The notes under the pieces: model-generated
Told to the model about the DNA's origin: nothing
Databases searched by the model: none
The model's input: only the letters and a program-made list of their open reading frames with translations
From: Streptomyces alboflavus
Lineage (GTDB): Bacteria; Actinomycetota; Actinomycetes; Streptomycetales; Streptomycetaceae
Length of the DNA: 64,000 nucleotides
Direction of reading: 5' to 3'
Assembly: GCF_000716675.1 (NCBI RefSeq)
Contig: NZ_JNXT01000030.1
Coordinates: forward strand, 1 to 64,000
Part shown: positions 53,002 to 62,086 of the stretch, piece by piece
Position numbering within the stretch: the stretch's first letter is position 1
How the letters are laid out: each line of letters opens with the position of its first letter
Made by a program: the position numbers and the translations under genes

Positions 53002-53035
53002 GCTACCGGTAGCGGCCTCCCCCGCTACCGGTAGC
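53002..53035. repeat. Two GCTACCGGTAGC palindromes
   Basis: GCTACCGGTAGC at 53002-53013 and again at 53024-53035, start to start 22 bp (two DNA turns). Confidence 0.85.
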
Positions 53036-53173
53036 AACCCCGCTAGCACCCCAAATCCCCAGTGATCTGGCCCGTAGCGAGTAGCGGGCCTCCCTCAGCA
53101 CACCCCAAAACCGGCCGGAGAGCCGCCCCTTGGCCCTCCCGCCCCCTGCTACCACCTGAAGGAGACAGCCCTC

Positions 53174-54403
53174 ATGGCTGGCCACATCTTCGACCGCTGG
53201 TTCAAGACCACAACCGACGCCAACGGCAAAGCCGTTCGCGAGAAGACCGACCGCTACGGCATGGGCCTGCGCTACCAGGCCCGCTACGTCGGCCCCGACG
53301 GCAAGCGCAAGAACAAGTCCTTCCCTGACGGACAGAAGCGGCTCGCCGAGCAGTGGCTGAGCGCCATCAAGGCCGACGTCGCCCGTGGCGACTTCATCGA
53401 CCCGAGCGCGTCCCGTACGACGTTCCAAGAGTTCGCGGAGAAGTGGCTCGCGAGCCAGAGCGGCGACCCCAACACCCGGGCGTCGATGGAGTCTCAGCTC
53501 AAGCTGCACGCTTTCCCTCGCATCGGGTCGCGTCAGCTCGGGTCGTTCCAGCCGAGCCACGTCCGGGAGTTCGTGACGCAGCTCGAAGAGACGGGCATGT
53601 CCGGCTCGTACGCTCGCGTCATCTTCTCCAACGTCCGCGCCGTGCTCTCGGCCGCTGTGGAGGACGGATGCCTACGCCGGAACCCCTGTAACTCGCGCAC
53701 GGTGACCCCGCCGGCCATGGGCTCGCGCCGCGTCGTTCCCTGGGAGCCTGAGCGCGTCTTCGACGTACGGGCCGCCATGGTCGAGCGCTTCCGGCCCATG
53801 GTGGACGTGGGCGCGGGGTGCGGTCTGCGGCAGGGCGAGATTCTCGGGCTGGCCGTCGAAGACCTGGACTTCGAGAACGGCACCCTGCACGTGGTGCAGC
53901 AACTCAAGCTGAGCTTGAGCAAGGCCGTGTTCGCCCCGCCGAAGGGCGGCAAGCTCCGTGACGTACCGCTGCCCGATCCCGTGGCCGACGCTCTCAAGGA
54001 GCACATGAAGCGGTTCCCGCCGGTGGAGATCGAGCTTCCGTGGATGCGTGCGAACGGCCAGCCCGCGACGCGGCAGCTCATCTTCAGTGGGCCGAATGGC
54101 GGGCACGTCTGGCGCACGTCGCTCAACGAAGACCACTGGAAGCCCGCTCTCGCCAAAGCCGGGGTCATCCCCGTGGCCAAGAGCCGCGAGCACGCCGCCG
54201 CCCGCGAGCACGGCATGCACGCGCTGAGGCACTTCTACGCGTCCGTGCTCCTGGACGCCGGAGAGAGCATCAAGGCCCTCGCGGAGTACCTCGGGCACTC
54301 CGACCCGGGCCTGACGCTGAAGGTGTACGCGCACCTCATGCCGAGCAGCCGGGACCGGGCCCGGAAGGCTCTCGGCAAGGCGCTCCGACCCCAAGATCCC
54401 TAG
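53174..54403 (+). CDS. int: Tyrosine recombinase integrase
   Basis: 409 aa. Full-length integrase: N-terminal arm-binding domain with KSFPDGQKRLAEQWLSAIKADVARG, SAM-like core-binding domain (SRTTFQEFAEKWLASQSGDPNT to EDGCLRRNPC), and a catalytic domain with Arg in GLRQGEILGL near 219, HALRHFYASVLLDAG near 352, and LGHSDPGLTLKVYAH with the catalytic Tyr near 382. It is of the phage/pSAM2-type Int family. The 3' end is 85 bp from attR. It recombines attP with the gpmA 3' end. Repeats GAGGTTCCA at 54408 and 54419 lie between int and the core. Confidence 0.93.
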   Translation: MAGHIFDRWFKTTTDANGKAVREKTDRYGMGLRYQARYVGPDGKRKNKSFPDGQKRLAEQWLSAIKADVARGDFIDPSASRTTFQEFAEKWLASQSGDPNTRASMESQLKLHAFPRIGSRQLGSFQPSHVREFVTQLEETGMSGSYARVIFSNVRAVLSAAVEDGCLRRNPCNSRTVTPPAMGSRRVVPWEPERVFDVRAAMVERFRPMVDVGAGCGLRQGEILGLAVEDLDFENGTLHVVQQLKLSLSKAVFAPPKGGKLRDVPLPDPVADALKEHMKRFPPVEIELPWMRANGQPATRQLIFSGPNGGHVWRTSLNEDHWKPALAKAGVIPVAKSREHAAAREHGMHALRHFYASVLLDAGESIKALAEYLGHSDPGLTLKVYAHLMPSSRDRARKALGKALRPQDP

Positions 54404-54407
54404 GGCT

Positions 54408-54427
54408 GAGGTTCCAGGGAGGTTCCA
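54408..54427. repeat. Paired GAGGTTCCA boxes near attR
   Basis: GAGGTTCCA at 54408-54416 and 54419-54427, 11 bp apart and about 60-80 bp from the attR core. A third copy lies at 47261-47269 near attL. They are candidate integrase arm-type sites. Confidence 0.6.
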
Positions 54428-54437
54428 GAGCACGAAA

Positions 54438-54476
54438 ATGCCTCCCACCCGCGCCGTATACGCAGGTGGGAGGCAT
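54438..54476 (-). terminator. Element-supplied terminator of gpmA
   Basis: Perfect 12-bp stem (54438-54449 with 54465-54476) and a 15-nt loop, 11 bp beyond the gpmA stop codon on the element side. The host copy left at attL is weaker. Confidence 0.8.
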
Positions 54477-54487
54477 GATCACAATCT

Positions 54488-54506
54488 CTACTTCTTCTTG
54501 CCCTGG
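54488..54506. other. attR core inside the gpmA 3' end
   Basis: CTACTTCTTCTTGCCCTGG encodes the last six codons and stop of gpmA on the minus strand. The gene is intact because the element carries a matching end. Confidence 0.8.
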
Positions 54507-55249
54507 TTCTTGACCGCCTCGATCGCCGCCTTCGCCGCGTCCGGGTCGAGGTAGGTGCCGCCCGGGTTCAGGGGCTTGAAGTCGGCGTCCAGTTCGTAGG
54601 AGAGCGGGATGCCGGTGGGGATGTTCAGGCCCGCGATGTCGGCGTCGGAGATGCCGTCGAGGTGCTTGACGAGGGCGCGCAGGCTGTTGCCGTGGGCGGC
54701 GACGAGGACCGTGCGGCCGGCGAGGAGGTCGGGGACGATGCCGTCGTACCAGTAGGGGAGCATGCGGACGACGACGTCCTTCAGGCACTCCGTGCGGGGG
54801 CGCAGCTCCGGGGGGATGGAGGAGTAGCGCGGGTCCGCGGACTGGGAGAACTCCGTGCCGTCCTCGAGGGCGGGCGGCGGGGTGTCGTAGGAGCGGCGCC
54901 ACAGCATGAACTGCTCCTCGCCGAACTCGGCGAGGGTCTGCGCCTTGTCCTTGCCCTGCAGGGCGCCGTAGTGGCGCTCGTTCAGGCGCCAGCTGCGGTG
55001 GACGGGGATCCAGTGGCGGTCGGCGGCCTCCAGGGAGAGCTGCGCGGTGCGGATCGCGCGCTTCTGGAGGGACGTGTGGACCACGTCGGGGAGCAGGCCG
55101 GCGTCCTTCAGCAGCTCACCGCCGCGGACCGCCTCCTTCTCGCCCTTCTCGTTCAGGTTGACGTCCACCCAGCCGGTGAACAGGTTCTTCGCGTTCCATT
55201 CGCTCTCGCCATGGCGGAGGAGGATCAGCTTGTACGGTGCGTCGGCCAT
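54488..55249 (-). CDS. gpmA: 2,3-bisphosphoglycerate-dependent phosphoglycerate mutase
   Basis: 253 aa. Histidine-phosphatase fold with [25 protein letters not shown] (RHGE catalytic motif, phospho-His near 14), [27 protein letters not shown] and [17 protein letters not shown] (second His near 186). It interconverts 3- and 2-phosphoglycerate in glycolysis. Its last codons are the insertion site of the element and have been kept functional. The MFS gene divergent on the right starts 154 bp away. Confidence 0.95.
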   Translation of the reverse strand: MADAPYKLILLRHGESEWNAKNLFTGWVDVNLNEKGEKEAVRGGELLKDAGLLPDVVHTSLQKRAIRTAQLSLEAADRHWIPVHRSWRLNERHYGALQGKDKAQTLAEFGEEQFMLWRRSYDTPPPALEDGTEFSQSADPRYSSIPPELRPRTECLKDVVVRMLPYWYDGIVPDLLAGRTVLVAAHGNSLRALVKHLDGISDADIAGLNIPTGIPLSYELDADFKPLNPGGTYLDPDAAKAAIEAVKNQGKKK

Positions 55250-55402
55250 GCCTCTGAGCGTAATCGAACCGCCGGAGGGGTCGCTCCCGGGAGCGATTGA
55301 CGACAACCGTCAATCGGGTGGCGGGGGAGTTCCGGTGGGTCGTAAGTTGTGCCTGCGGTTTTCGCCACTTACACGCAGCATCTGTGCCACCCCGGGGGAT
55401 CC

Positions 55403-56701
55403 ATGCCATTCGTCGCCATGAGACGTGCCGTCAAGGAGTCCGTCTCCGGGCTTCCACCCGCCTTCTGGTGGCTGTGGACCAGCACCCTGGTGAACCGCCT
55501 GGGCGGCTTCGTCGCCACCTTCATGGCGCTCTATCTGACCGTGGAGCAGGGGTATTCGGCCACGTACGCGGGCCTCGTCGCGGCCCTGCACGGGCTCGGC
55601 GGTGTCATCTCCTCGCTCGGCGCGGGCGTCATGACCGACCGGCTCGGGCGGCGGCCCACGCTGCTGATCGCGCAGGTGTCGACGGCTGCGTCGGTGGCGC
55701 TGCTCGGGTTCATGACGCACCCGGTGGCGATCGCGGGCGTCGCCTTCCTGGTCGGCATGGCGAGCAACGCCTCGCGTCCGGCCGTGCAGGCGATGCTGGC
55801 GGACATCGTGCGGCCCGAGGACCGGGTGCGGGCCTTCTCGCTCAACTACTGGGCCATCAACCTGGGGTTCGCGATCTCCACGGCGGGCGCGGGCTTCATC
55901 GCCTCGTACAGCTACCGCGCGGGCTTCCTGGTCGAGGGCGCGATGACGCTGGTGTGCGCGGTCCTGGTGTTCGTGAAGCTGCCGGAGTCCCGGCCGACGC
56001 GCAGCGCGGCGGCCACGGCGGCCGAGGAGCAGGTCGGGCTCGGCACGGTGCTGCGGGACAGCCGCTTCATGGGCGTGGTCGGCCTGTCCTTCCTGGTCGC
56101 GCTGGTCTTCCAGCAGGGGGCGCTGGGCCTGCCGGTGGCGATGGGCGAGGCGGGCTTCTCGCCGAGCGACTACGGCCTGGCGATAGCCGTCAACGGCGTC
56201 ATGATCGTCGTGCTGCAGATCCCGGTGACGCGGTTCATCGAGCACCGCGACCCGCAGCGCCTCCTCGTGCTGTCCTCGCTCGTGGCGGGGTACGGCTTCG
56301 GGCTCACCGCGTTCGCCGGTTCGGTCGGGGTGTTCGCGCTGACGGTGATGGTGTGGACGCTCGCCGAGATCATCAACGCGCCCACCCAGACGGGCCTGGT
56401 CGTGCAGCTCTCGCCGACGCACGGGCGCGGCCGCTACCAGGGCATGTACACGATGTCGTGGGCCGTGGCGGGGCTCGTGGCGCCGCTGATGTCCGGCTTC
56501 CTCATCGACCGCCTGGGGGCGGAGTGGCTGTGGGGCGGCTGCGCGCTCGTGGGTACGGTGGCCGCGCTCGGGTATTGGGGTCTGATGCGGGGGCTTCCGG
56601 CGGGCGGGGAGGACGGCGTGGCGGGGTCCGACGTCCCGGCGCCCGCGCCCACGGCCGCGCAGGGTGCGGCGAGTGCGGAGCCGGAGGCCGCGGCACCCTG
56701 A
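55403..56701 (+). CDS. MFS transporter (drug/metabolite exporter type)
   Basis: 432 aa, about 12 membrane helices. The signature GVMTDRLGRRPTLLIAQ lies in loop 2-3 (residues about 75-91), and a second-half copy is RFIEHRDPQRLLVLSS. NRLGGFVATFMALYLT opens helix 1. Family DHA-type multidrug efflux, closest in feel to MdtH/YceL-type or Bcr-type proteins. The C-terminus is a Pro/Ala-rich tail. ATG 55403 with GGGGGAT upstream; an internal ATG at 55418 is a possible start. Substrate unknown. Confidence 0.85.
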   Translation: MPFVAMRRAVKESVSGLPPAFWWLWTSTLVNRLGGFVATFMALYLTVEQGYSATYAGLVAALHGLGGVISSLGAGVMTDRLGRRPTLLIAQVSTAASVALLGFMTHPVAIAGVAFLVGMASNASRPAVQAMLADIVRPEDRVRAFSLNYWAINLGFAISTAGAGFIASYSYRAGFLVEGAMTLVCAVLVFVKLPESRPTRSAAATAAEEQVGLGTVLRDSRFMGVVGLSFLVALVFQQGALGLPVAMGEAGFSPSDYGLAIAVNGVMIVVLQIPVTRFIEHRDPQRLLVLSSLVAGYGFGLTAFAGSVGVFALTVMVWTLAEIINAPTQTGLVVQLSPTHGRGRYQGMYTMSWAVAGLVAPLMSGFLIDRLGAEWLWGGCALVGTVAALGYWGLMRGLPAGGEDGVAGSDVPAPAPTAAQGAASAEPEAAAP

Positions 56702-56788
56702 TCCCGGCGCCGGAAGGTTGTGCCGACCGCCGCTAACGTGAGATCAGCGCAGGGCCCACCCAGGGACCCCAGGGAGAGTGACCCGACC

Positions 56789-57037
56789 ATGGCCGAACCA
56801 CTGAAGACCTTCGTCGGCGGCGAGGAGGTCGACGTCCCCAACACCATCCCGGACATCCGCGCCGCCCTGCCCGAGGACCGGCGCGCGGAGTTCGACCGGG
56901 CCATCAACGCGGCCGGGGTCGACGAGATCCACTCCGTGATGCGGCACTGGATGCTTCAGGCCGTGCCCGACCCCGAGGCCGAGGCCCTGCTCGACCGGCT
57001 CGCCGCCGACGAGGCCGAGAGGCGGAGCATCGCGTGA
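56789..57037 (+). CDS. Putative antitoxin of a type II toxin-antitoxin-like pair
   Basis: 82 aa, acidic (EEVDVPNTIPDIRAALPEDRRAEFDRAINAAGVDEIHSVMRHWMLQAVPDPEAEALLDRL). It reads as a helical DNA-binding or toxin-neutralising protein, and its 3' end overlaps the next GTG by 4 bp (GTGA at 57034). GGGAGAG lies about 10 nt before ATG 56789. The gene order, antitoxin first and overlapping toxin, is classic. No DNA-binding motif is certain, so the role is inferred from the neighbour. Confidence 0.65.
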   Translation: MAEPLKTFVGGEEVDVPNTIPDIRAALPEDRRAEFDRAINAAGVDEIHSVMRHWMLQAVPDPEAEALLDRLAADEAERRSIA

Positions 57038-57303
57038 GCCGTCACCGGAGCCGCAGGTACCGCATCACCTACGCGCCGCCCGCCGACGACACCCTCGCCA
57101 AGATGACCGACGCGGACGCCTTCCGGACGGCGATGGAGCGCACGCTCGGCCGCGACCCCTACGGGCACGGCTCGACGGCCGTCTCCACGGACGCCGCCGA
57201 GCGCGACCGCCGCGAGGCGACGGTCGGCGGCGCGATCGTCCTCTACTACGTGTCGGGTTCGGTCCTCACCGTGACGGTGGTCCGCCTGGTCCCCTTCGGC
57301 TGA
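57034..57303 (+). CDS. Putative RelE/ParE-like toxin
   Basis: 89 aa from GTG 57034. The fold pattern YRITYAPPADDTLAKM, AFRTAMERTLGRDPYGHGSTAV and the closing VGGAIVLYYVSGSVLTVTVVRLVPF is that of ParE/RelE superfamily toxins (beta-hairpin, helix, then beta strands). RelE members cut mRNA at the ribosome, ParE members act on gyrase; which applies is not visible. The 3' end overlaps the convergent beta-helix gene by 58 bp. Confidence 0.65.
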   Translation: MSRHRSRRYRITYAPPADDTLAKMTDADAFRTAMERTLGRDPYGHGSTAVSTDAAERDRREATVGGAIVLYYVSGSVLTVTVVRLVPFG

Positions 57304-58979
57304 GCCCGCCCTCGGCCCGCGAGGGCGCGCTGGGCCTCGTACAGGTTCCGGGGCCGTACGGAACCCGGTGAACCGTACGCCTCGATACGGGAATTGAGCT
57401 CTCCGGAGAAGTCCGGTACGTCGATCTGGTCGAACTCGCGGACCAGGGAGATGCCGACCGTGGCACTGTACGGAGCGATGCCGTCAATTTTGACCAGTCC
57501 GGCGCGCTGGTTGGTGACCGTGACGTTCCAGTGGGCGAACCGCGCTCCGTAGAGGGGCCCCGCGCTGGCGTCGCCGCCGTGCCGCCCGTCGTTCTCGACG
57601 GTGATCTCGGTCCGTACGTTGGCGAACGGCATCCCCCGGTGCGTGTCGAACGTCCCCATCTCCATGACGCCACGGGACCACACGTTGTACGACGACAGGC
57701 CCTCCACGTTGATGCCGTGCAGCTGGGTCCCCGCGGGCGTGGGCACCGTGCGCCGCTCGACGCGGAACTCCTCGATCAGGTTGTCGTGCGAGCCCTCGCG
57801 GCAGAAGTACGGGTGGTGGGAGCCGCGGCCGCCCACGGAGGTGCGGCGCAGCGTGCACGCGGAGGCGGCGACGAGGCCGAACCCGTTGTCCACGTGGCGC
57901 ACGTGGACGTCGTCGGCCCAACAGTCGTACGCGCACTGGAAGGTGACGCCGTTGTGGCCCTTGTCGAGCAGGTGCGGGGATTGCGGGGTCTGCACCGCCT
58001 CCAGGGTGAGCCCCTCGACTCCGGAGCCGGTGAGCGCGGGGACGTGCGTGGTCAGCCGGGGGTCCCACTCGGGGCGGACGTCAAGCGGCAGGGGGCGCTC
58101 GAAGGTGACGGTGTGCCCCTTGACCTGGGCGATCCGTACGGGCCACTCGTAGGGGACATACGACGTCAGCTTCGTCTTGTCGTCCCAGGTGTACGCCCGC
58201 GCCCCCGGCCCTGCGCCCGCCATGTGCTCCAGGAGCGTGTGGTCCGCGTCGTCGGCGAGGCGCAGCAGGACGAGGCTGCCGCGGCGCAGCCGGGAGGTGT
58301 CGGCGACGCGTACGGACCAGGAGCCGCGGGTGGCGGGGGCGACCGTGGTGAGGGTGCGCCACTCGTCGCGCTTGTTGCCGGTCCAGCCCTCGAACGGCCA
58401 GTCCTTGGCCCTGATGGCGGCCGTGAGGCCCTCCAGGCGTTCGCGCGGACACAGCCAGATCAGGCCTCCGGCCCAGGACCAGCTGGACTTGTCGCCGCCG
58501 TAGCGGCTGCCGTACGGCCCGACGAGCTGGGTCAGGTTCCTGGTGGCGAGCAGCTTCGTACGGCCGCTGCCCGCGCCCCGCAGGACGACGTCGTCGTCCC
58601 CGATGCGGATGATGTCGTCGATCCGGTACGTCCCCGGGGCGAGCTGGACCGTGCCCCCGCCGGCCCTTCCGGCGGCGGCGAGGGCACGGTTGATGGCGGG
58701 CGCGGCGTCCGACTGGGCGTCGGGCCGTGCGCCGTATCGGTGGGCGTGGAAGACGCGCTCAGGCAGTTGGAGGTGCCGAGCGCCGCGGCGGGCTCCGGCT
58801 CGTCCCACGTAGGGGATTTGGGGGTGGGTGTACGGGGCGCGGGTGAACTCTCGCCAGAGGGTGGCGGGTTGGGCCGCACCGCCGGGTCGGGGTGCCGCCG
58901 TCGCGACCGGTCCTGCGACGGCGGTCGCCGCGACGGCGATGGCTCCACCGAGGATGCCGCGTCTGCTGAGGTCTCCCAT
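57246..58979 (-). CDS. Tat-exported right-handed beta-helix (pectate-lyase-like) protein
   Basis: 577 aa. Tat signal SRRGILGGAIAVAATAVAGPVATAAP at residues 5-30. The mature part is a beta-helix polysaccharide lyase/hydrolase-like domain: VFHAHRYGARPDAQSDAAPAINRALAAAGRAGGGTVQLAPGTYRID is the classic N-terminal cap of pectin-lyase superfamily proteins. Later repeats such as GVTFQCAYDCWADDVHVRHVDNGFGLVAAS are beta-helix rungs. No clear catalytic triad of GH28 was found, so the activity is unknown; likely an extracellular glycan enzyme. Its stop codon lies inside the toxin gene on the other strand. Confidence 0.8.
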   Translation of the reverse strand: MGDLSRRGILGGAIAVAATAVAGPVATAAPRPGGAAQPATLWREFTRAPYTHPQIPYVGRAGARRGARHLQLPERVFHAHRYGARPDAQSDAAPAINRALAAAGRAGGGTVQLAPGTYRIDDIIRIGDDDVVLRGAGSGRTKLLATRNLTQLVGPYGSRYGGDKSSWSWAGGLIWLCPRERLEGLTAAIRAKDWPFEGWTGNKRDEWRTLTTVAPATRGSWSVRVADTSRLRRGSLVLLRLADDADHTLLEHMAGAGPGARAYTWDDKTKLTSYVPYEWPVRIAQVKGHTVTFERPLPLDVRPEWDPRLTTHVPALTGSGVEGLTLEAVQTPQSPHLLDKGHNGVTFQCAYDCWADDVHVRHVDNGFGLVAASACTLRRTSVGGRGSHHPYFCREGSHDNLIEEFRVERRTVPTPAGTQLHGINVEGLSSYNVWSRGVMEMGTFDTHRGMPFANVRTEITVENDGRHGGDASAGPLYGARFAHWNVTVTNQRAGLVKIDGIAPYSATVGISLVREFDQIDVPDFSGELNSRIEAYGSPGSVRPRNLYEAQRALAGRGRAQPKGTRRTTVTVRTEPDT

Positions 58980-59108
58980 GTCCGGCCCACCTCCCGTGTA
59001 TGTACGTGAACGGAGTTCACGTCTGCGTTGGGCGGGAGCATGTCACGCTGCTGGCCGCCAGGGAAGACCGCGAACCGCTGGTGTTACGGGCGCCGCCGAC
59101 CGTGTCGG

Positions 59109-59609
59109 CTACCTCGGCCGGGTCAGATGGGTGAACGCGTCCAGGTTGCGGGTGGACTCGCCGCGCGCGACGCGCCACTCGTACTCCTTGCGGATCGCGG
59201 ACGCGAAGCCGAGTTCCAGGAGAGTGTTGAAGGAGCCGTCGGCCGCTTCGAGGACGGAGCCGAGGAGGCGGTCGAGTTCGTCAGGGGTGACGGCGGCGAG
59301 CGGCAGTTTGCCGGCTACGTAGACGTCGCCCAGGGAGTCGATGGCGTAACCCACGCCGTACAGGCGGAGGTTGCGCTCCAGGAGCCACCGGTGGACGCCT
59401 TCGTGGTTCTCGTCGGGGCGACGGATCACGAAGGCGTTGAGGGACAGAGAGTGCTTGCCCACACGGAGCGAGAGGGTGGTGGAGAGCTTGCGCGTGCCGG
59501 GCAGCTTCACCACGTACGAGCCGGGCTCGGGGGATTCCCAGTCGAGCTCGGCCTCGTCCAGCGCCCTCTCGATCACCGCACCGGGCGCCCCGCCAGCAAC
59601 GTCAGCCAT
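59109..59609 (-). CDS. YbjN-domain protein
   Basis: 166 aa. YbjN/SCO-type fold: an opening helix ([55 protein letters not shown]), then [63 protein letters not shown]. Members act like secretion-chaperone relatives and are often near mshA in actinobacteria. Its ATG overlaps the mshA 3' end by 8 bp, so it is cotranslated with mshA. Confidence 0.83.
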   Translation of the reverse strand: MADVAGGAPGAVIERALDEAELDWESPEPGSYVVKLPGTRKLSTTLSLRVGKHSLSLNAFVIRRPDENHEGVHRWLLERNLRLYGVGYAIDSLGDVYVAGKLPLAAVTPDELDRLLGSVLEAADGSFNTLLELGFASAIRKEYEWRVARGESTRNLDAFTHLTRPR

Positions 59610-60948
59610 GGTGCGAGCGTACGTGACGGCGGTGATCGTGCACGGCGGCGGTGTAGACGTCGGCGGTGGCGGACGCGGCCGTCCCCCACCCGAAGGACTC
59701 CGCGTGCCGCGCGGCCGCCGCGCCCATGCGGTCCACAAGCTGTGGAGAGTCGGCGAAGTCGCGCAGCACGCGCGCGTAGTGGGCGGGTTCGTGGCCGTTC
59801 ACGAGGAACCCGGTGACGCCCTCGCGCACGGCGACGGGCAGCCCGCCCACCGCGGCGGCGAGCACCGGCGTCCCCGCGGCCTGCGCCTCGATGGCCACGA
59901 GCCCGAAGGACTCGCTGTAGGACGGCATCACGAGCACGGAGGCGGCCCGGAACCAGTCCGCGAGCTGCTCCTGGCCGACGGGCGGCTGGAACCGTACGAC
60001 ATCCGCGATCCCGAGCCGCGCGGCCAGCTTCTGCAGGCCCTCCGGCTTGGCGAGACCGCTGCCGCTGGGCCCGCCGACGACGGGCACGACGATCCGCGAG
60101 CGCAGCTCTGGCCGCTCCTCCAGGAGCACGCCGACGGCGCGCAGCAGCACGTCGGGGGCCTTCAGGGGCTGGATGCGGCCCGCGAAGAGGGGGATCAGGG
60201 CGTCCTGCGGGAGGCCGAGGCGGTGGCGGGCGGCGGCGCGCCCGTCGGCGGGGCGGAAGCGGTCCAGGTTCACGCCGGGGTGGACGACGGCGACCTTGCC
60301 GGCGTCGGCTTCGTAGTGGCGTACGAGTTCGTCGGCCTCTTCGGAGGTGTTGGCGATGAGCCGGTCGGCGGCGCGCACGATCTGGGTCTCGCCGATGACG
60401 CGGGCGGTGGGCTCCGGGGTGTCGCCCGCGGCGAGCGCGGCGTTCTTGACCTTGGCCATGGTGTGCATGGCGTGCACCAGGGGGGTGCCCCAGCGCTCGG
60501 CGGCCAGCCAGCCGACGTGGCCGCTGAGCCAGTAGTGGGAGTGGACCAGGTCGTAGTAGCCGGGCCGGTGGCCCGCCCAGGCCTGCATCACGCCGTGCGT
60601 GAAGGCGCACAGCTGCGCGGGCAGCTCCTCCTTGGCGAGGCCTTCGTAGGGGCCCGCGTCGACGTGGCGCACGAGCACGCCGGGCGCCAGTTCGACGGTG
60701 GGCGGCAGGGCGCCGGTGGTGGCGCGGGTGAAGATCTCGACCTCGATGTTGATCGCGGCCAGGCGCTTGGCCAGCTCCACGATGTAGACGTTCATGCCGC
60801 CCGCGTCGCCGGTGCCCGGCTGGTGCAGCGGTGAGGTGTGCACGCTCAGCATGGCGACCCTGCGGGGCCTGCGGATGGAGCCCGGCAGCCGGATCCTCGC
60901 GGACGAGGATGGGGAGAGACGGCCGAGCCTGGTCACGTAGTGGCTCAC
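59602..60948 (-). CDS. mshA: D-inositol-3-phosphate glycosyltransferase
   Basis: 448 aa from GTG 60948, preceded by AGGAGG 8 nt upstream; GTG 60999 is the longer alternative. GT4 family: [27 protein letters not shown] near 40 is the acceptor/donor N-lobe, [18 protein letters not shown] follows, and the C-lobe has [17 protein letters not shown] and the E-x7-E motif in [21 protein letters not shown] near 355. It joins GlcNAc from UDP-GlcNAc to 1-L-inositol-1-phosphate, the first step of mycothiol synthesis. It overlaps the YbjN gene downstream. Confidence 0.94.
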   Translation of the reverse strand: MSHYVTRLGRLSPSSSARIRLPGSIRRPRRVAMLSVHTSPLHQPGTGDAGGMNVYIVELAKRLAAINIEVEIFTRATTGALPPTVELAPGVLVRHVDAGPYEGLAKEELPAQLCAFTHGVMQAWAGHRPGYYDLVHSHYWLSGHVGWLAAERWGTPLVHAMHTMAKVKNAALAAGDTPEPTARVIGETQIVRAADRLIANTSEEADELVRHYEADAGKVAVVHPGVNLDRFRPADGRAAARHRLGLPQDALIPLFAGRIQPLKAPDVLLRAVGVLLEERPELRSRIVVPVVGGPSGSGLAKPEGLQKLAARLGIADVVRFQPPVGQEQLADWFRAASVLVMPSYSESFGLVAIEAQAAGTPVLAAAVGGLPVAVREGVTGFLVNGHEPAHYARVLRDFADSPQLVDRMGAAAARHAESFGWGTAASATADVYTAAVHDHRRHVRSHHG

Positions 60949-61123
60949 GTGGCGGTCCTCCTTGGCCTTGACGGCGAGCTGTGCCTTGACGGCGGGCACG
61001 ACGAGGCGGAGACCGGGTGCGGGCCTCCTGGAGGAGCAACACCGGAAGCTTCACCTCCATTTCCTCTTTGCCAAAGCATTACCTTGGCCCTCGTGGCCGC
61101 GCCCCTTGCTTACGCTTGCCCTC

Positions 61124-61930
61124 ATGACCCCGCGCGCCCCCCGTCCCCCCTCGCGACCTGTGGGAACCGTGACGCGCGGGACCACCAACCCCAACCGCCT
61201 GCGCCGCATGGACCGCTGGATCGCCGCCACCCACGGCGCCGCCCTGCGCCGCGCGGACGAGCCGGTCGCGGTCGACCTCGGCTACGGCGCCGCGCCCTGG
61301 ACCGCCGTCGAGCTGCTCCTGCGGCTGCGCACCGTCGCCCCCCGCGCGCGCGTGGTCGGCATCGAGATCGACCCGGAGCGGGTGGCGGCGGCCCGGCCCT
61401 ACGCGCGCGAGGGCCTCACCTTCCGGCACGGCGGCTTCGAGGTGCCGCTGCCCGCACGGCCGCTGCTGATCCGCGCGGCCAATGTGCTGCGCCAGTACGA
61501 CGAGGACGCGGTCGCCGCCGTGTGGGAGCGGCTGTGCGCGCGACTCGCCCCGGACGGGCTCCTCGTCGAGGGCACGTGCGACGAGATCGGGCGGCGGCAC
61601 GTGTGGGTCGCGCTCGGCCCCGAGGGCCCGCGCACGGTCACCTTCGCGGCCCGCCTCGCCTCCCTGGACCGCCCGTCCGACCTCGCCGAGCGGCTGCCGA
61701 AGGCGCTGATCCACCGCAATGTGCCGGGCGAGCCGGTGCACGCGTTCCTGCGCGACTTCGACCGGGCGTGGGCCGCGGCCGCGCCGTACGCGGCGTACGG
61801 GGCGCGGCAGCGGTGGCTGCGGGCGGTGCGGGACATGACGGCGGACTGGCCGGTGGTGGACCGGAGCTCGCGGTGGCGGCAGGGGGAAGTGACGGTGGCG
61901 TGGGGGGCGTTGGCGCCTGGGCGGGGCTGA
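61124..61930 (+). CDS. Class I SAM-dependent methyltransferase
   Basis: 268 aa. The SAM site is VAVDLGYGAAPWTAVELLLRLRT near 50 (DxGxG type) with VVGIEIDPERVAAARPY near 83. No conserved post-motif reveals its substrate. Such genes sit beside mshA or its neighbours in some streptomycetes, but I cannot link them by function. It is divergent from mshA and transcribed alone. Possibly a protein or small-molecule methyltransferase. Confidence 0.8.
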   Translation: MTPRAPRPPSRPVGTVTRGTTNPNRLRRMDRWIAATHGAALRRADEPVAVDLGYGAAPWTAVELLLRLRTVAPRARVVGIEIDPERVAAARPYAREGLTFRHGGFEVPLPARPLLIRAANVLRQYDEDAVAAVWERLCARLAPDGLLVEGTCDEIGRRHVWVALGPEGPRTVTFAARLASLDRPSDLAERLPKALIHRNVPGEPVHAFLRDFDRAWAAAAPYAAYGARQRWLRAVRDMTADWPVVDRSSRWRQGEVTVAWGALAPGRG

Positions 61931-62086
61931 ACGCGGCGGCGGGGGGCGGATCCGGCGCGGCGGCGGCCGGTGGGCGGCGGCCGGTGGGCGGCGGCGGGTC
62001 CGGCGCGGGCCCAGCGCCCGGCCCACGTGCCGGAATTGTGCCGCGCATACCCCCTGACCTGCGGGGAACGATCTTCGCGTGCGGTT

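Larger units (their letters stand above)
52667..53173. promoter_or_regulatory. Repeat-rich region between xis and int
   Basis: 507 bp without a gene but with a dense set of CTAG palindromes (12 sites in 52674-52950), two GCTACCGGTAGC palindromes, and a GTAGCGA-GTAGCGG pair near 53073. GGAG at 53160-53163 is the int ribosome site. Confidence 0.75.
47136..54506. mobile_element. 7.4-kb integrated element in the 3' end of gpmA
   Basis: Bounded by two copies of the 19-bp core CTACTTCTTCTTGCCCTGG (attL 47136-47154, attR 54488-54506); with flanking positions 27 of 30 bases match (47136-47165 against 54488-54517). It encodes a tyrosine integrase beside attR, an excisionase-like protein, two separate transcription regulators and a five-gene operon with an HNH nuclease. 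I find no recognisable Rep, FtsK/Tra or mobilisation gene, so it may depend on a helper or be a decayed actinobacterial ICE. The right end supplies a new stop region and a stronger terminator to gpmA. Confidence 0.85.
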
